Assembly: GCA_001792895.1 (NCBI GenBank)
Contig: MARA01000008.1
Span: 1,426,001 to 1,490,000 of the forward strand
DNA length: 64,000 nucleotides
Reading direction: 5' to 3'
DNA from: Lentinus brumalis
Taxonomy: Eukaryota > Basidiomycota > Agaricomycetes > Polyporales > Polyporaceae
Under the pieces are notes generated by a model. That model had not been told where the DNA came from. It did not search any database and was given only the letters and a program-made list of their open reading frames with translations. Of the stretch, positions 36,484 through 47,384 are shown piece after piece; the stretch's first letter is position 1, and every line of letters starts with the position of its first letter. The translations under genes and the position numbers were made by a program.

Positions 36484-36570
36484 CATGAGGGAACAATAGC
36501 GTCAGAAGACAATAGCGTGAGAGACATCATGGATGGAGACAATAGCGTGAGAGGGACCATGGGAATCATG
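36484..36570. repeat. Short minisatellite, acaatagcgt unit
   Basis: The block gacaatagcgtgagag occurs three times with variation (gaacaatagcgtcagaag, gacaatagcgtgagagacat, gacaatagcgtgagagggac) between the hypothetical gene and the retroelement RT. It probably marks the junction of the inserted element. Confidence 0.6.
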
Positions 36571-37339
36571 GTGATCGAACAACAGGATGACTGGGAAAGG
36601 AAATGAATAGTACCGGGGAGGCTGTTCGTAACAATGGCGATGAAGCTCTCCACGACGATGTCGGTGGCGTTGGGAAGGGAGCGGACAGTTGTTGCACTCG
36701 GGAGGGTATTCGCCTTCGTCTGCATGCCGACGGGCCACTCGGTTGTGTCAATGTTGGTGAAGTGCTCGCGTCTGCCATCTGGAAGTAGATCCCCACCAAA
36801 CCAAATTTGGCCGCCATCATGATGAGCCCCGCCGTGCCGCACCACCTGGGCCCTCCACTCCTGCCTTCGAAGGTTGTAGTCTGCCCGGTGAACCTTGAGG
36901 ATTTGCAGGAAGACATTGTCATCGACCCATTTGGTGACCAGGCCCATCCTGCAAAACCATACAATGTCTGTGAATGCATCGCCAATCAGCCCATACATGC
37001 CTGCGTGAGAGCTGACCCTGAAAGTGGTGTTTGTGTCCACTGCAAACTCATCAGTGTTAGACAAGCGCATGACTGCGCCGGGCCATTGCGACGTGGCCAG
37101 AGGAATCGTGTGATACGCTTCGGAGACATTGCAGACAGCGCCCTGAGATCCCGGCGGTAACTTCCAGCACATGAGTGAGAACACGTCAAAAGTGCCCCAA
37201 GTACACGGATAATTGCTGGAGTCAATGTGATAGTTAATCGAGGACATAAGGTCCGAGGGAGTATGAGGGAAGGAGAAGTTTTGCACAAGCCAATAAACGT
37301 TCAGCTTGTGTGGTTTTGGAACAAGCGAAAGGGGAGAAG

Positions 37340-38084
37340 TGTTAAGACCGTGCACGCCGGGACGAAGTCCGGTGGAAGTCTGGACGGAGTTAGGGAGTTA
37401 CGAAGTCCGGAACGAGACGTGCTGAGGGTGAAGACTTCGGCGAAGCTATTGATCAATGCCTTGAGGATCCACGAAGGTCTTCAATTTGGGACAGACGAGA
37501 GAACCGGGGTGTATACCGGAGCAAGCAATGAGTAAGAAGATAAGCAAGAGATAATACCAAGCAAGGGAGAAGTCAAGCCAGAGATAAAAAGTCAAGCACA
37601 GAGTCGGAGGTTGGAGGTCGGAGGTCAGAAGTCCGGTCAGAAGGATCGGACGTTGAGAGAGAGCGAACAGAATAGATTGAGCTCAGAGTCGTAATGGGGA
37701 GTGTAACGAGATATCAGAACTTAAGTCTAAGCGTGGCTACCAGGAGGCTTATATAGTAAAGTCTGAAAGTCCGGAGAGGAGTAGCCAAGACATAAGTAAA
37801 GGAGGTACAGAACCGGGGTCAGGCGGAAGCAGATGATCAGCCAGTACAATGCATAGTAAGATCCAATGAAGGGCGGATACAATCGATCAAATAACAGAGG
37901 CAGACAGAGTCTGATCATGGAGGCGGATGCAAGCGGAATCAGATGGTCTGGAGTCCGGGTCAAGTAAGAAGACGATAAGGGTGAAGTGATCGAGGATAGT
38001 AACACATGTAAGAACAAACCCGAGTTGCGGAGTCCGAAGTGGGTCCGGACCGGAGTTGGTGACTTGTGGGCATGGAATGTAACA
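37340..38084 (-). mobile_element. Solo LTR (family A, copy 1) with 5-bp target duplication
   Basis: A 745-bp element with TGTTA...TAACA ends, flanked by agaag at 37335-37339 and agaag at 38085-38089, a perfect 5-bp duplication. It sits inside the RT frame, between the codons for IGPFQTS and PLSLVPK. A TATA-like box on the minus strand (ctatataagcctcc near 37745) suggests minus-strand orientation. No internal gag or pol of its own is present, so it is a solo LTR left by recombination. Related copies lie at 44444-45484 and 47385-47741. Confidence 0.85.
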
Positions 38085-38361
38085 AGAAGTCTGGAAAGGG
38101 CCGATAAGAGATTCGAGTTCAAGATAAGTAAAAGGACCAATGTAACGCTGCAAAGAAAATTTGTGCCTGACGATGCACTCAAATTCGTCGCAATACTCGA
38201 GGAGGGAGGGGCTATTGAAGGGGATGTAGGTAGAATGAATGGAGGGGATGCCAGTGTTGAAACCGTTTCAAATAGATGACACTAACATAGGATAACACAC
38301 CGAGAGGCCTGCGTGGGACAACCAATGCTCCCAAGTGTCTGCATCCAACGGAGTCAGAGGC

Positions 38362-40074
38362 TTAAGCCTTCTGAGCTCGAGGGCATGCGTGAGCGCTGTG
38401 ATCCTTGTGACCGCAGCCGGAGCACTCGTGTCGCTCCCCGTGGCGCGACGAGGAGCAGCCCCTGTCGCGCTGCCAGTCTGTGCACAAGACGCGGCCATCC
38501 TCGGTCTGAATGTGACCGCTGACGCGGTGGCACCTTGTAGACTGCCCGTCCCAGGTGTGGTGCGCGTTGCAGCGTGCAACTTTGCTTGGTGAATGGCATC
38601 CGAGGCAGATCATGCAGACCGGGAGCTGCTGATGTTGAAAGCCATACGGTCCTTGAAAGGGCTGGTGCTGGCGGGTGTCCCGAGTCTGCTGTCTGACATA
38701 ACGGGGCATGTATGAGGAAGAAGGGCTGGATGCGGGGCACATGCGCTTGAATGGAGAGCTTGGAGAAGGGCTCCGAACCTGCTTCCGGAGCTTCAGGAGC
38801 GCAGGAACCGACGCAGACATGAAATGTGCATGGGACACAGCCGCAGAAAGGTGCAAAAACACGAAAAATGCGACACAAAAAACACAACAACGCAAAATGC
38901 GGGATGCAGAACGCAGGACACAGAAACGCAGGACACAGAAACGCAGGACACAGAAACGCAGGACACAGAAACGCAGGACACAGAAACACAGGACACAGAG
39001 TGCAGAACACAGAACACAAGGTGCAAAATGACATAAAAACAGGATGTAGATGGTGGTGTGACAAGGAAAAGCAGAGTGAAAAGGCAACGTCAGCAAAGGG
39101 ATAAACACCCGCGTGCACAGGGGAACATGTACCTGTCCCAAGCACTCATTGAACTCCGCTTTCATCAAGTCCTGCACAATGTGCTCGAGGATCCTGTCAT
39201 TGATGATGGAAAGATCGAAAGGAGAGGGGCCGTCGAGAGACTGATGCCAGAGCCGGTGCATGCGGGCTTGGTACACCACACAAGCACGGTCGCTGCCCTC
39301 CTTTGCATGCAGAGGGTGGATGTTGAGGTTGAACCAGAACCTTGCCAGCATGTTGGTGTGGTCCTCCGGCCAGCAGTACGTGTTGGCCCAGGTGAGGAAG
39401 GTGGAGCAGACGAGCGACACTTGATTCCAGGTGAGGTATTCATCGTCGACGGCCTTCTTCGAGCTTGAATTTGTCGACAACACTAGGGCAGAATCCTCGC
39501 GCTCGAGAGTGACCGCTTCCTCACGACCGGAGCAGAGCGTCAACATTGCTTCTTGAATGCCTTCGGGCATGAAGTACCACAGTTGCACATACTGACCAGC
39601 CTTCAGTGTGTTCTGGGCATGCTGGGAAGGCAAAGCGTCAAGCAACTTGTAAGGTGGAACCCCTACGGCGGCCGGGGCAAAAACAGGGCCCTTGGGGACT
39701 GCGGCGCATGGCACAGGCTGAACGCGCCCATCTCCAGGCTCGACAACTGCAGGGGATGGGGCACGAGGCTGAGGGTGTGGCTCCTCGTTCTGGGGATGGT
39801 CTCTGTCCCACGCTTCCTTCTCCTGCGCATTCCGTTCCTTTTAGCATGCAACCAAATGCTTTACCGTGGCCTTCTCGCTGGCCACCGTGCCGTCGTTGAC
39901 GAGAGCCCGCCAATGTTCGTCGAAAATGGCGTCCCAGAAGTCGGGACAGACCACATTGTGTGGGTCTCGAAGAGGGTGCGCAGGAGGTTGAGGCTTGGGG
40001 GCTTGCTGAGGATGCCCCCCTCCTCCAGGTGGGGCCGACTTCTGATGCAGCAGAGGTTCGCCTTGACCAGACAT
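38362..40074 (-). pseudogene. Gag-like ORF1 of the same retroelement
   Basis: Starts at the ATG giving MSGQGEPLLHQKSAPPGGGG and runs through PDFWDAIFDEHWRALVNDGT. It hits an in-frame TAA at 39841-39843, then continues in the same frame (KERNAQEKEAWDRDHPQNEE ... LPSQHAQNTLKAGQYVQLWY ... NQVSLVCSTFLTWANTYCWP). After an intron-like segment of about 350 bp (38785-39134) it ends with a Cys/His-rich tail (LCTDWQRDRGCSSSRHGERH, then ECSGCGHKDHSAHACPRAQK) and a stop at 38362, right next to the RT frame. The tail is the kind found in capsid-like ORF1 proteins of Agaricomycete DIRS-like elements. One nonsense mutation makes the copy inactive. Confidence 0.68.
38900..39020 (-). repeat. CTGCGTTTCTGTGTC minisatellite inside an intron-like segment of ORF1
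   Basis: On the plus strand the 15-bp unit acgcaggacacagaa is repeated five to six times, flanked by degenerate acacagaa-like units. On the coding strand it is a G/T-rich array within the presumed intron of the gag-like ORF1. Closely similar in sequence type to the TUP1 intron repeat at 9177-9250. Confidence 0.8.
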
Positions 40075-42042
40075 TTTGAGACTTGAGAGATTGAAGAAAA
40101 GTTGATATAAGAGAGAATATAGAGTGAATAAGCTAGTTTTAAGCTGAGTACGGCAGAGTAAAGTAGGAAGTGCAGAGCCCGAGCCAGCAGAGGGCGACGG
40201 TGCAAGACAAAATGTCAAGGCACCCATTGTCCCTTGCAAGTAGATTTACCACTCAGAGGTGCTTGTACCTCGCACCGTCTGAGCGTATGGAGTAATGCCA
40301 GTCAAGTCCACTGCACACATCACTCACCTTCGTGAATACCTGTCTCTCCAATGTCAAGCTGTCCCCAGCATACTCCCATTCCTCGGTTGCAGCACCAGCC
40401 TTCATACAGATGTACTGCTGAATGTCATTGAGGGCACATAGCTGACCAGCAAATACATCACTGCACCACCGGACTGCAACTCAATGAACTGGACCATTGT
40501 GACTGCATTCTCCCTTCTGTCAACCATGCAGTGAGTAACAGATGGAATGCAGGATACGATATGCCCTCACCCATTCCAGTTTCCCAGCAGCCCAAGAGGA
40601 TGCTTCCCCAAAAACCCTTGAACAACTAGCGTTACCACACAACACTCTTCTGCATTGGACCCATCGATGATCGAGCATCCCAAGACTATACACCAAGAAT
40701 CTGCGGTCATGCCTCCCACCCCTCAATTCATCGTTGTCATTCTTGACCATAGCCCAATTGCACATTTTGTTGAACATCTTGGAAACATAGCCCCAGTGAG
40801 CTTTCACTTGCAAATCAAAGCCACTTGTCTCTGGACACCCCAGACCTTCAGGCCACAGGGCAGGCACTATAGCATAGTTCACTGCATATATGCTGTCAGT
40901 GTTCTGGACATCTGTATGTCCCTCCGGCTGCTGCACACCAGTGATGATGGACATGGCAAAGTGATTGACAGAGCATGCTCAGAATTACAATGCTGCTACG
41001 CCCTGCAGTGTATGGATAGACATTACCCTGCTTTTGCACCCCAACTCATGGACATTCCAACATCATAGCTCATCACAATTGCACACACCTTGCATAATGA
41101 TCCGATCATAGGTCTGTCATCTGCTGATCTGACAAAGACACTTGGCTACCATCGTGGATAAACTCCAGCACCCCCGACGTATGTTATGACCTGTGTCTCA
41201 CAGGCTCTCAGCCTGAATGTGCTTCACCACTCCAGAGGTAAGTACTACATTGAGGATCAACTCTTTCTGCACAGTCATCACCAATTTACCACACCAAGCT
41301 AACCCTTTTTGTGATATGTCTACATTTTGCAATACCACCCATGCTACCAGCCACTCAGACTCACTTCATCTGATGTCCAACAGCATTGCCATGTTGTCCT
41401 CTGCCTCAGTGCTGGTCCACCTGCCAATCTCTACCTCCAATTGCCTGCCTTGAGCAACTTGGTTCATAAAGTATGTCTGCGTTGCCCTGCTCACTGCTCA
41501 GGGCACATGTCTAAACCCTCACCTACAGCAACACATGTTGTTCACCATGTGGTTCATGGCCGATGATCCCACACATGTCTCCATCCAGACCAATTGGCTG
41601 ATGGCCCACCCACATGCCCATGAGGACACCAAACCAGATACCTCCACCGCTTTCTCCCACTGCCAAGGCATGAAGGGTATCCCCAGCAGGTTGTGTAGGA
41701 GGAATACCATCTTCATTGTCATAGAACACAAAGACGAGCACACACACAGTATGTGTGTGTACTGTGCTTTTCAAGTAGTCTGTTTTGAATGTACATGACT
41801 TTGCAGTTCCGTGTGGTCGTCACCATCTCCATTACAGAGTGGTGTCCTGGCTTTCTGGAGATGGACACTGTGGTACGACTCATTTCCCACCGTAACTATG
41901 TTTCACCTGTTCGACTTCCGTCACCTCCCTCTCCTCCAACCAAACAAAGCACACCAGAGAGGGTTCCCAGCAGTGCTCAGGGTACCATAGCAGACAGCAT
42001 TTTCATAGCTTATTAGTCAAATGACTGTCATGCAATTGCACA
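40075..42042. other. Degenerate AT-richer sequence, unassigned
   Basis: About 2 kb. The first 200 bp are probably the 5' end of the retroelement. A 144-residue frame at 40520-40954 (minus; KAHWGYVSKMFNKMCNWAMV, RGGRHDRRFLVYSLGMLDHR) looks like a relic of coding sequence, and short frames at 41519-41798 also occur, but I recognise no family. Most likely decayed transposon material. Confidence 0.35.
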
Positions 42043-42676
42043 TAGTGTTGCAGGGTCCGGTCCCAGGACCGGTCCAGGACTGCACCAGGACCAGGACCGG
42101 ACTGATTTAGGACTGATATTGGTCCGGTCCTGGCTACCTCGGGCAATGTTCAGGACCACCCTGGACCGGTCCTGGACCGCCATTATATCAGGTATTTCCC
42201 CCCTTATTTTTCGCTATTTTTCACAATTTATTTGAAGGTGTTGTGAATTGTTTGACCATTTCATGAGCTTATCATGACTTATGTTGACCCAGATTACACA
42301 TGTTTGATTGCACTTATCTCATCTTATCTTATCTCAGTCAGAAGCCAATACATTCTGCTTGTATTCAGTGCATGTAAAGGCATTATGGCCCAGTTGGTAG
42401 AGTGCTTGTGTATTTCCAGCCATTTTGGTGAATGCCCGAGTTCAATACTGGTTGGTGCTGTAAAATTCTGGTACTGAGACCGGTCTGGACTAGTCCAAGA
42501 CCGGTTTGGACTGCACACTGGTCCTGGACCAGTCTGGACCGGGACTGGACTGCAGTCTTAGTCTGGTCCTAGTAGGTGCTTGGTCCGGTCCTGGTCCTGA
42601 AAAATTGGATTGGTCTGGTTCCGATCCTGACCACAAAGGGTCAAAACACTGGACTGGACCAGACCCTGCATCACTA
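42043..42676. mobile_element. hAT-like MITE with iterated GGACCGGTCC subterminal repeats
   Basis: The ends form an inverted repeat: tagtgttgcagggtccggtc on the left, and the right end ggtccagaccctgcatcacta-like sequence whose reverse complement begins tagtgatgcagggtctggtc. Both subterminal zones (42055-42185 and 42478-42665) are crowded with ggaccggtcc, ggtcctggaccgg and ctggacc variants in both orientations, while the centre (42190-42475) is not. A TAGTG/CAGTG start and clustered subterminal motifs suit a hAT-type non-autonomous element. No clean 8-bp target duplication is seen. A tRNA-like segment lies in the centre. Confidence 0.62.
42380..42462 (+). other. tRNA-like segment (decayed tRNA or SINE head)
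   Basis: The segment contains tggcccagttgg at 42386-42397, a full match to the RNA polymerase III A-box consensus, followed after about 40 bp by gagttcaatactgg, a partial B-box. Spacing fits a tRNA, but the acceptor and T stems do not pair well. It is either a tRNA pseudogene or the head of a SINE captured by the MITE. Not called as a functional tRNA. Confidence 0.45.
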
Positions 42677-44160
42677 GGACTCAATGATCCCCCTCCCAGC
42701 CAGCACGAAGCCAGCCCGCTACTTTGGTGATAAATTTTGCCTTGCCAGAACTTTCAAGTATCTTTTCAGTGCTGCTTCAACCACAGCCGCTGCTGCTTTG
42801 CCTGACCTGATGGGCACCATATGCTGGTTGTGGAGGAGCCGCCACTGCTCCCCTCACACCATCCGGGTCCCTAGCATTCAAAAGTGAGTGCATTACATTT
42901 TGTCTGCATTTCAGGTGATGACACACTCCATAATCAGGAACTGACGTCGTTTGGGGCTCTCAGTGGAATGTGATTGCGATCAAATGATCAAGCCCCGCAA
43001 TATTGTACTTGTATTGAATATGTGCTTGCAGTACATATGACATCCCCATCTTCCTGCTCAAGTTCATCATGCCCCGTGTCCAGCTGCATAAAGATACCAT
43101 TGTCAATGTGCAGATCATCAGAGTCAGTGTGCACTATCCTGCCTATAAGATTCAGTTCATCCCCAGCTTTCTCCCACTTTCTCATTGATCCATCCTTAAC
43201 CACTGCACTTGTTGCTTTTCTGCAGGCACATGCATGGCACACAGTGCAGGCTCAGGCGCAATGCCAGTGCCCATCCTGCAGACTCTGATGTGGAACACCG
43301 GTGATTGCTTGGTGCGTCAACTGACCACAGCATTGAAAGCCTTGCCAGACACGTGTGGCAAGTCTGTCTTGTGTCTGTACTGAATATTGGAGCCATTACA
43401 CACCTCCATTGCCTTTGAGGGTAAGTTCTCTGACCTCAAGGAGCACAGCTTATATAAGAAACATTACCATATGCAGAATTTAGCTACCCATGTCACGTGC
43501 TGCAGCGGGCGCCAAACCTTGAACTTTGCCAGTTTGTAACCAATCAAGAGTTTCTTTACAGGAATTTTTCCTACACTCATTCTTAAGATATCTGACAAAA
43601 TCTGAGGTGCCTGTATATGCTTGGAAAAATGGTGGCCTTTAGTTGAACTGCACCATACATGGATGGTAAATATTACCCTGAGGAAGCCTTAGAGCCAGAT
43701 GCAGTACCTGCAGTCACCAGAAGCATTTTATGGGGTACTTCTTCTGAGTCACTCCTTCTGGTGTTCTCCACACCTTGACTTGACCTCAAAGAGGGAGTTT
43801 CTGGCACAAGCACAACTGGACAACAGGGCAGCAATAAATCTCAGACTCTTACTGAGTACCAAAAATTCTCAGCTGTGTACAAAAGCTTGGACTTTCTACC
43901 CCTGCTTGCCAGAATGAGCTGTTTTTGACATAGTAAAGATACCTACTGATCCTGTAATCTGTTGTCAAACACATTTCCCAGGCTGTAGGTGCTCAAGGTG
44001 ACACCTGTCAACCTTTGAAGCCCTAACCTTACAGATACTTTCACAGGCAGATTTGTTCCCCAAAATTGTGGAGGTTGATCCCCAACAAACCCTCAGGCAA
44101 TTATATCTGTTTATGGTTGTGCAGAACTAGGGGAATCTGGGAGTTGGACGTGGATAGTGG
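42677..44160. other. Unassigned AT-rich sequence
   Basis: About 1.5 kb with small frames only, for example 42988-43242 on the minus strand (SDDLHIDNGIFMQLDTGHDE). No recognisable protein, repeat or RNA. Probably old transposon remains. Confidence 0.35.
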
Positions 44161-44443
44161 TTGAAGTCGTATCTAGATTTGCAATGACCTGGACCTGTTG
44201 ACCTGTGACCTACAGGTCAGGTACCTGTATGACCTGCACATAAGAGAATTTTTGATGGTGCAAACAGCAAGAATCATCACTTGGAAGTAAAATATTTTTG
44301 GCACAGGTCATCTCTGACCTGAAATTTTGTCTCAAGACCCTGACCTAGAGCTGTACAGGTCATGACCTGTATGATTTGTGACCTGTTTGACCTGGATTTG
44401 TAGGTCACAGATCTAGGTAGTTTCAGGTTGACCTATGGCTGGC
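44160..44443. repeat. Cluster of TGACCTG / CAGGTCA half-sites
   Basis: In about 280 bp the heptamer gacctgt or a close variant occurs some fifteen times in both orientations (tgacctgtgacctacaggtca, acaggtcatgacctgtatga). This resembles the subterminal motif clusters of hAT-type MITEs like the one at 42.0-42.7 kb, but I could not define both ends, and its right side abuts the LTR at 44444. Confidence 0.55.
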
Positions 44444-45484
44444 TGTTAAAATTGTGCGTGCTGGGACAAAGTCCAGGTGAAGTCCAGAGTTACGGAGTTC
44501 CAGAGTTACAGAGTTCAGAAGGATGTGCATGGAGGAAGAAGACTTTGCCAAAGCTATGAGTCAATGCCTTGGAGAAACACAAGGGTCTTCAATTGAGGAC
44601 AGACAAGAGATCCAGAGTATATACCGGAGCAAGTAATGAGTAAGAAGATAAGCAAGAGATCATACCAAGCAGAAGGGAAGTCAAGCCAGAGGAGAGGAGT
44701 CAAGCAGAAGTCAGAGTTGGAGGTCAGAGGTTAGAGGTCAGAGGTCCGATTGGAGGGATTAGACTGTGAGAGAAGAGCAAACTAAATAGATTGAGCTCAG
44801 AGTCATAACAGGGGGTGTAACAGAACTGAGGTCTAAGTGTGGCTACATGGAGGCTTATATAGTAAAGTCCAAAAGCCTGGAGAGAAGTAGCCAAGACATA
44901 AGTAAAGGAGGTCAGGAACCGCAGTCTGGCAGAAGCTAGTGATCGGCCAATACAAAGTACAGTAACTGCAGACTGGAGGTGGATACAATTGAGTATACTG
45001 TAGAGATCAGACCGTAGCGGCGGGGGTCCGGGGTGTGACACCCGCCGATAGGGTCTGACATAGCGGCGGTGGGCCCGACGAGGTGTGACATCGCCGCCGT
45101 AGGCGGCGAAAATTACCGCATTTGGGTCTCTAAACGCCCGAAAACGGGCCACTTGAGGCTGTCACACGCGGCGGCGGGCCCGGTGACCTGTGACCGAGGG
45201 ACAAATAGCGGCGCGGCGACGGGCCTTGTGACGTGTGACGCGCCGCTACGGTCTGATCTCTACAGTAGAATGGAGATGGATACAAGTGGAGTCAGAGTCA
45301 GGCAGAAACAGATAGCCGAGGCAGATACAAGTAGAAGCAGATAAAACCGGAGTCCAGGACAAAGTAAGTAAGTAGAATGGAGAAAGGTGATCAGCAATAG
45401 GAACACATGTAAGATGAACCAGAGTTGCAGAGTTTGGAGCAGGTCCGGAGCGGAGTTGGTGCCTTGTGGGCATGAGATATAACA
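44444..45484 (-). mobile_element. LTR (family A, copy 2) carrying a nested MITE
   Basis: Begins tgttaaaattgtgcgtgctg and ends gatataaca, the same TGTTA...TAACA frame as copy 1, with long similarity (for example gtggctacatggaggcttat against gtggctaccaggaggcttat). Length is 1041 bp, but removing the nested MITE and its duplicated TA leaves about 770 bp, close to copy 1. The flanks ctggc and caaca do not match, so there is no target duplication; the copy is older or recombined. Confidence 0.75.
44998..45265. mobile_element. 268-bp MITE with long perfect terminal inverted repeats and TA target site
   Basis: The left end ctgtagagatcagaccgtag continues with cggcg, and the right end is its exact reverse complement (cgccgctacggtctgatctctacag), flanked on both sides by TA. 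The interior is GC-rich (gcggcggtgggcccgacg) in contrast to the AT-richer host LTR. TA duplication and perfect ends of at least 25 bp place it with Tc1/mariner-type MITEs. Copy 1 of the LTR lacks it, giving the empty-site comparison. Confidence 0.82.
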
Positions 45485-45499
45485 CAACATAGTTTTCTG

Positions 45500-47375
45500 C
45501 CATTTCTTGGCATTAGGGTGGTCCGTATTTTGAGCACCTTTGGCTACTTTGGTAAATTTGCTTTGGGTGTTGCATCTATGAACATTGGATAGGTTGATAT
45601 CTTTTCAACTTCTTTGATATCATCCTCTTTCCAAAGATCATAAGCCAGGCATGCATTGCAGCTAGATTGATGTATATGGTCAAATTTGGATGGCTTGGGC
45701 AGTCTCCCTGTAGAAGGTACATATAGAGGATTTAGTTTTCAGTTTGTCTATCTCCGCACCCACAGCCTTCATGGTCCCTGTGCTAAACTCACCTTGATGT
45801 ATGCTTTCTAATTCTTGTCGCAAGTTGGACTTTGGATCCATGATACAATCTTGAGAATTTTCCATCCATAAAAGCAGATGTAAATGCAAGGTCAATCTAC
45901 CTTGTTGCTCAATTGTACCATAATAGGCCTGAATGGTCCAGCCCTACCCCAGAACCTGGGTTATAATTCGTCAAAATCTGGCACCTGCCACAGGGTTATT
46001 GGTAATCAGTTTGTGTTTATCTTGATCCCTAAACTTGGGTACAAAAGATTGATCAGTATCTGCATAGTACAAAGCCGCTGGGTGCTTGATATTAGCAGGT
46101 GCAAATGTAACAAACCTTAATGATATGCCACCAATGACCAGCCCTCATTACGCATATATTTCTTGCAAGTAATTGATTCCTGGACCTTGTAAGCCACATG
46201 ATCAAGGTCATTGGGCATCTTGAAGTGTGCCTTTTCATCGTCAGTATTTGGTCTGACTGGGCTCGTCTTCAACTTCTGAATAATATCAGTGAGAGTTTCA
46301 GCTTTGATATTCAGCAACCAGTTGGCTGTGTCTTTGAATTTGCTCTTGTCAGCCAAGATATACCAGCCTGTGGTGAACTTTTTTGATCTGGCCATAGTTC
46401 AGTGCTAACACTAGAAATAATAGGGTTAGCTGAAAACACTTATCATGGTACCTTCATAGGCGTTGTTTGTATCACCCTTGAGATACTGGTTATAAGCCAT
46501 GAATGTTTTTCAACCCTCCTAGTCCATATGGAAACAACCAAGGGAACATTTTGGGATATAGCGAAGGATTGTGGTAGATACTTTTATGTTGCTCTGCCTG
46601 CATCGTAACTTTCCCACATCAATCCAGATAGATCCAGATGGGTTTTTCATCCGGATGCACTTTCTATCTCGTTACAGAGAGTATTACGACCGTTCTTCAT
46701 GGCTTAATATATTGCTGTAGGACTGCCTGGACCGCTCTGTATCCTTTTCTTGCTGCAACATGGAGTCCCAAGGTCACAAAGGTGGGCACAAGATGGGCGC
46801 TTAAGGGCGCTTCATCCGGATGCACGTGGGAAAGTTGGGACATGCCCAATACCCAGTACCTGACGCCTGCTCTTAAAATATGCCACCACTCTGGCTGTAA
46901 TCTCATAACCTATACCCACAATGCAGTAAGTGCATGAACCACAAACGAACAGCCATTCTCATCATTGACTGTGATAGATCCAAGATTCTTGTTGCTGCCC
47001 ATGCTTTGTGAAAATATCCCAACCACAGGAGGCTCATCTGGATATTTACTCAGGTGTTTGTATGAGATCTTCAGGCCTGCATAATACGCATGGTTGAGCT
47101 GAAGCCACTCCGGGGCCTTGGCTACTTTGTTTCTCTGGACCAGCAAGGGTGTTTGCTGGAATTCTTTTCGGGTTGGTACATTTGGTCTAATATACATGAA
47201 TGCCAGCACTTCATCTAGCTTATCTTTTCTAGCTAAAGGTGAAGCTTGATAGATCTTAGCCATTGGTAGTGAATGGCCGACAACATTAGCTTTCATTTTT
47301 TTTGCCATACCTGACACATGAACCTTTACAATACAATCGTTGTGCCACACTCTAGATATCAACATTGTCTCTGTC
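45500..47375 (-). pseudogene. Helitron relic (DUF6570 plus Helitron N-terminal region)
   Basis: On the minus strand, in the order of the intact protein: 47365-46910 has the upstream domain (VWHNDCIVKVHVSGMAKKMK, RKEFQQTPLLVQRNKVAKAP, EWLQLNHAYYAGLKISYKHL). 46395-46117 has the Helitron-like N-terminal block (FKDTANWLLNIKAETLTDII, NDLDHVAYKVQESITCKKYM, RNEGWSLVAYH). 45895-45680 has LTLHLHLLLWMENSQ-like sequence and LESIHQGEFSTGTMK. 45680-45510 has CNACLAYDLWKEDDIKEVEK. Frameshifts, stops and an insertion of about 500 bp (46400-46910) break it. The helicase part is missing. Replication by rolling circle is the family's mode; this copy is dead. Confidence 0.72.
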
Positions 47376-47384
47376 CAACTTTGG

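Larger units (their letters stand above)
36477..38361 (-). pseudogene. Retrotransposon reverse transcriptase (DIRS/Ngaro-like), broken by a solo LTR
   Basis: The minus strand encodes, before the LTR, PLTPLDADTWEHWLSHAGL, GIPSIHSTYIPFNSPSLLEY and YIGPFTYLELESLIGPFQTS. After the LTR it encodes PLSLVPKPHKLNVYWLVQNF, SFPHTPSDLMSSINYHIDSS, CWKLPPGSQGAVCNVSEAYH and KWVDDNVFLQ (RT finger and palm motifs, with WVDD in place of YxDD). This RT type, with PGSQ and AYHTIPL around motif A, is common in Agaricomycete genomes in elements that often carry a tyrosine recombinase. I saw no recombinase, RNase H or methylase downstream, so the element is 3'-truncated near 36480. An in-frame stop at 38274-38276 and the LTR insertion (37340-38084) disrupt it. 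Placement in DIRS/Ngaro is inferred. Confidence 0.72.

Noticed and set aside
42380..42462. Functional tRNA gene
   Set aside because: The A-box is perfect, but the T arm and acceptor stem do not pair and the B-box is degenerate.
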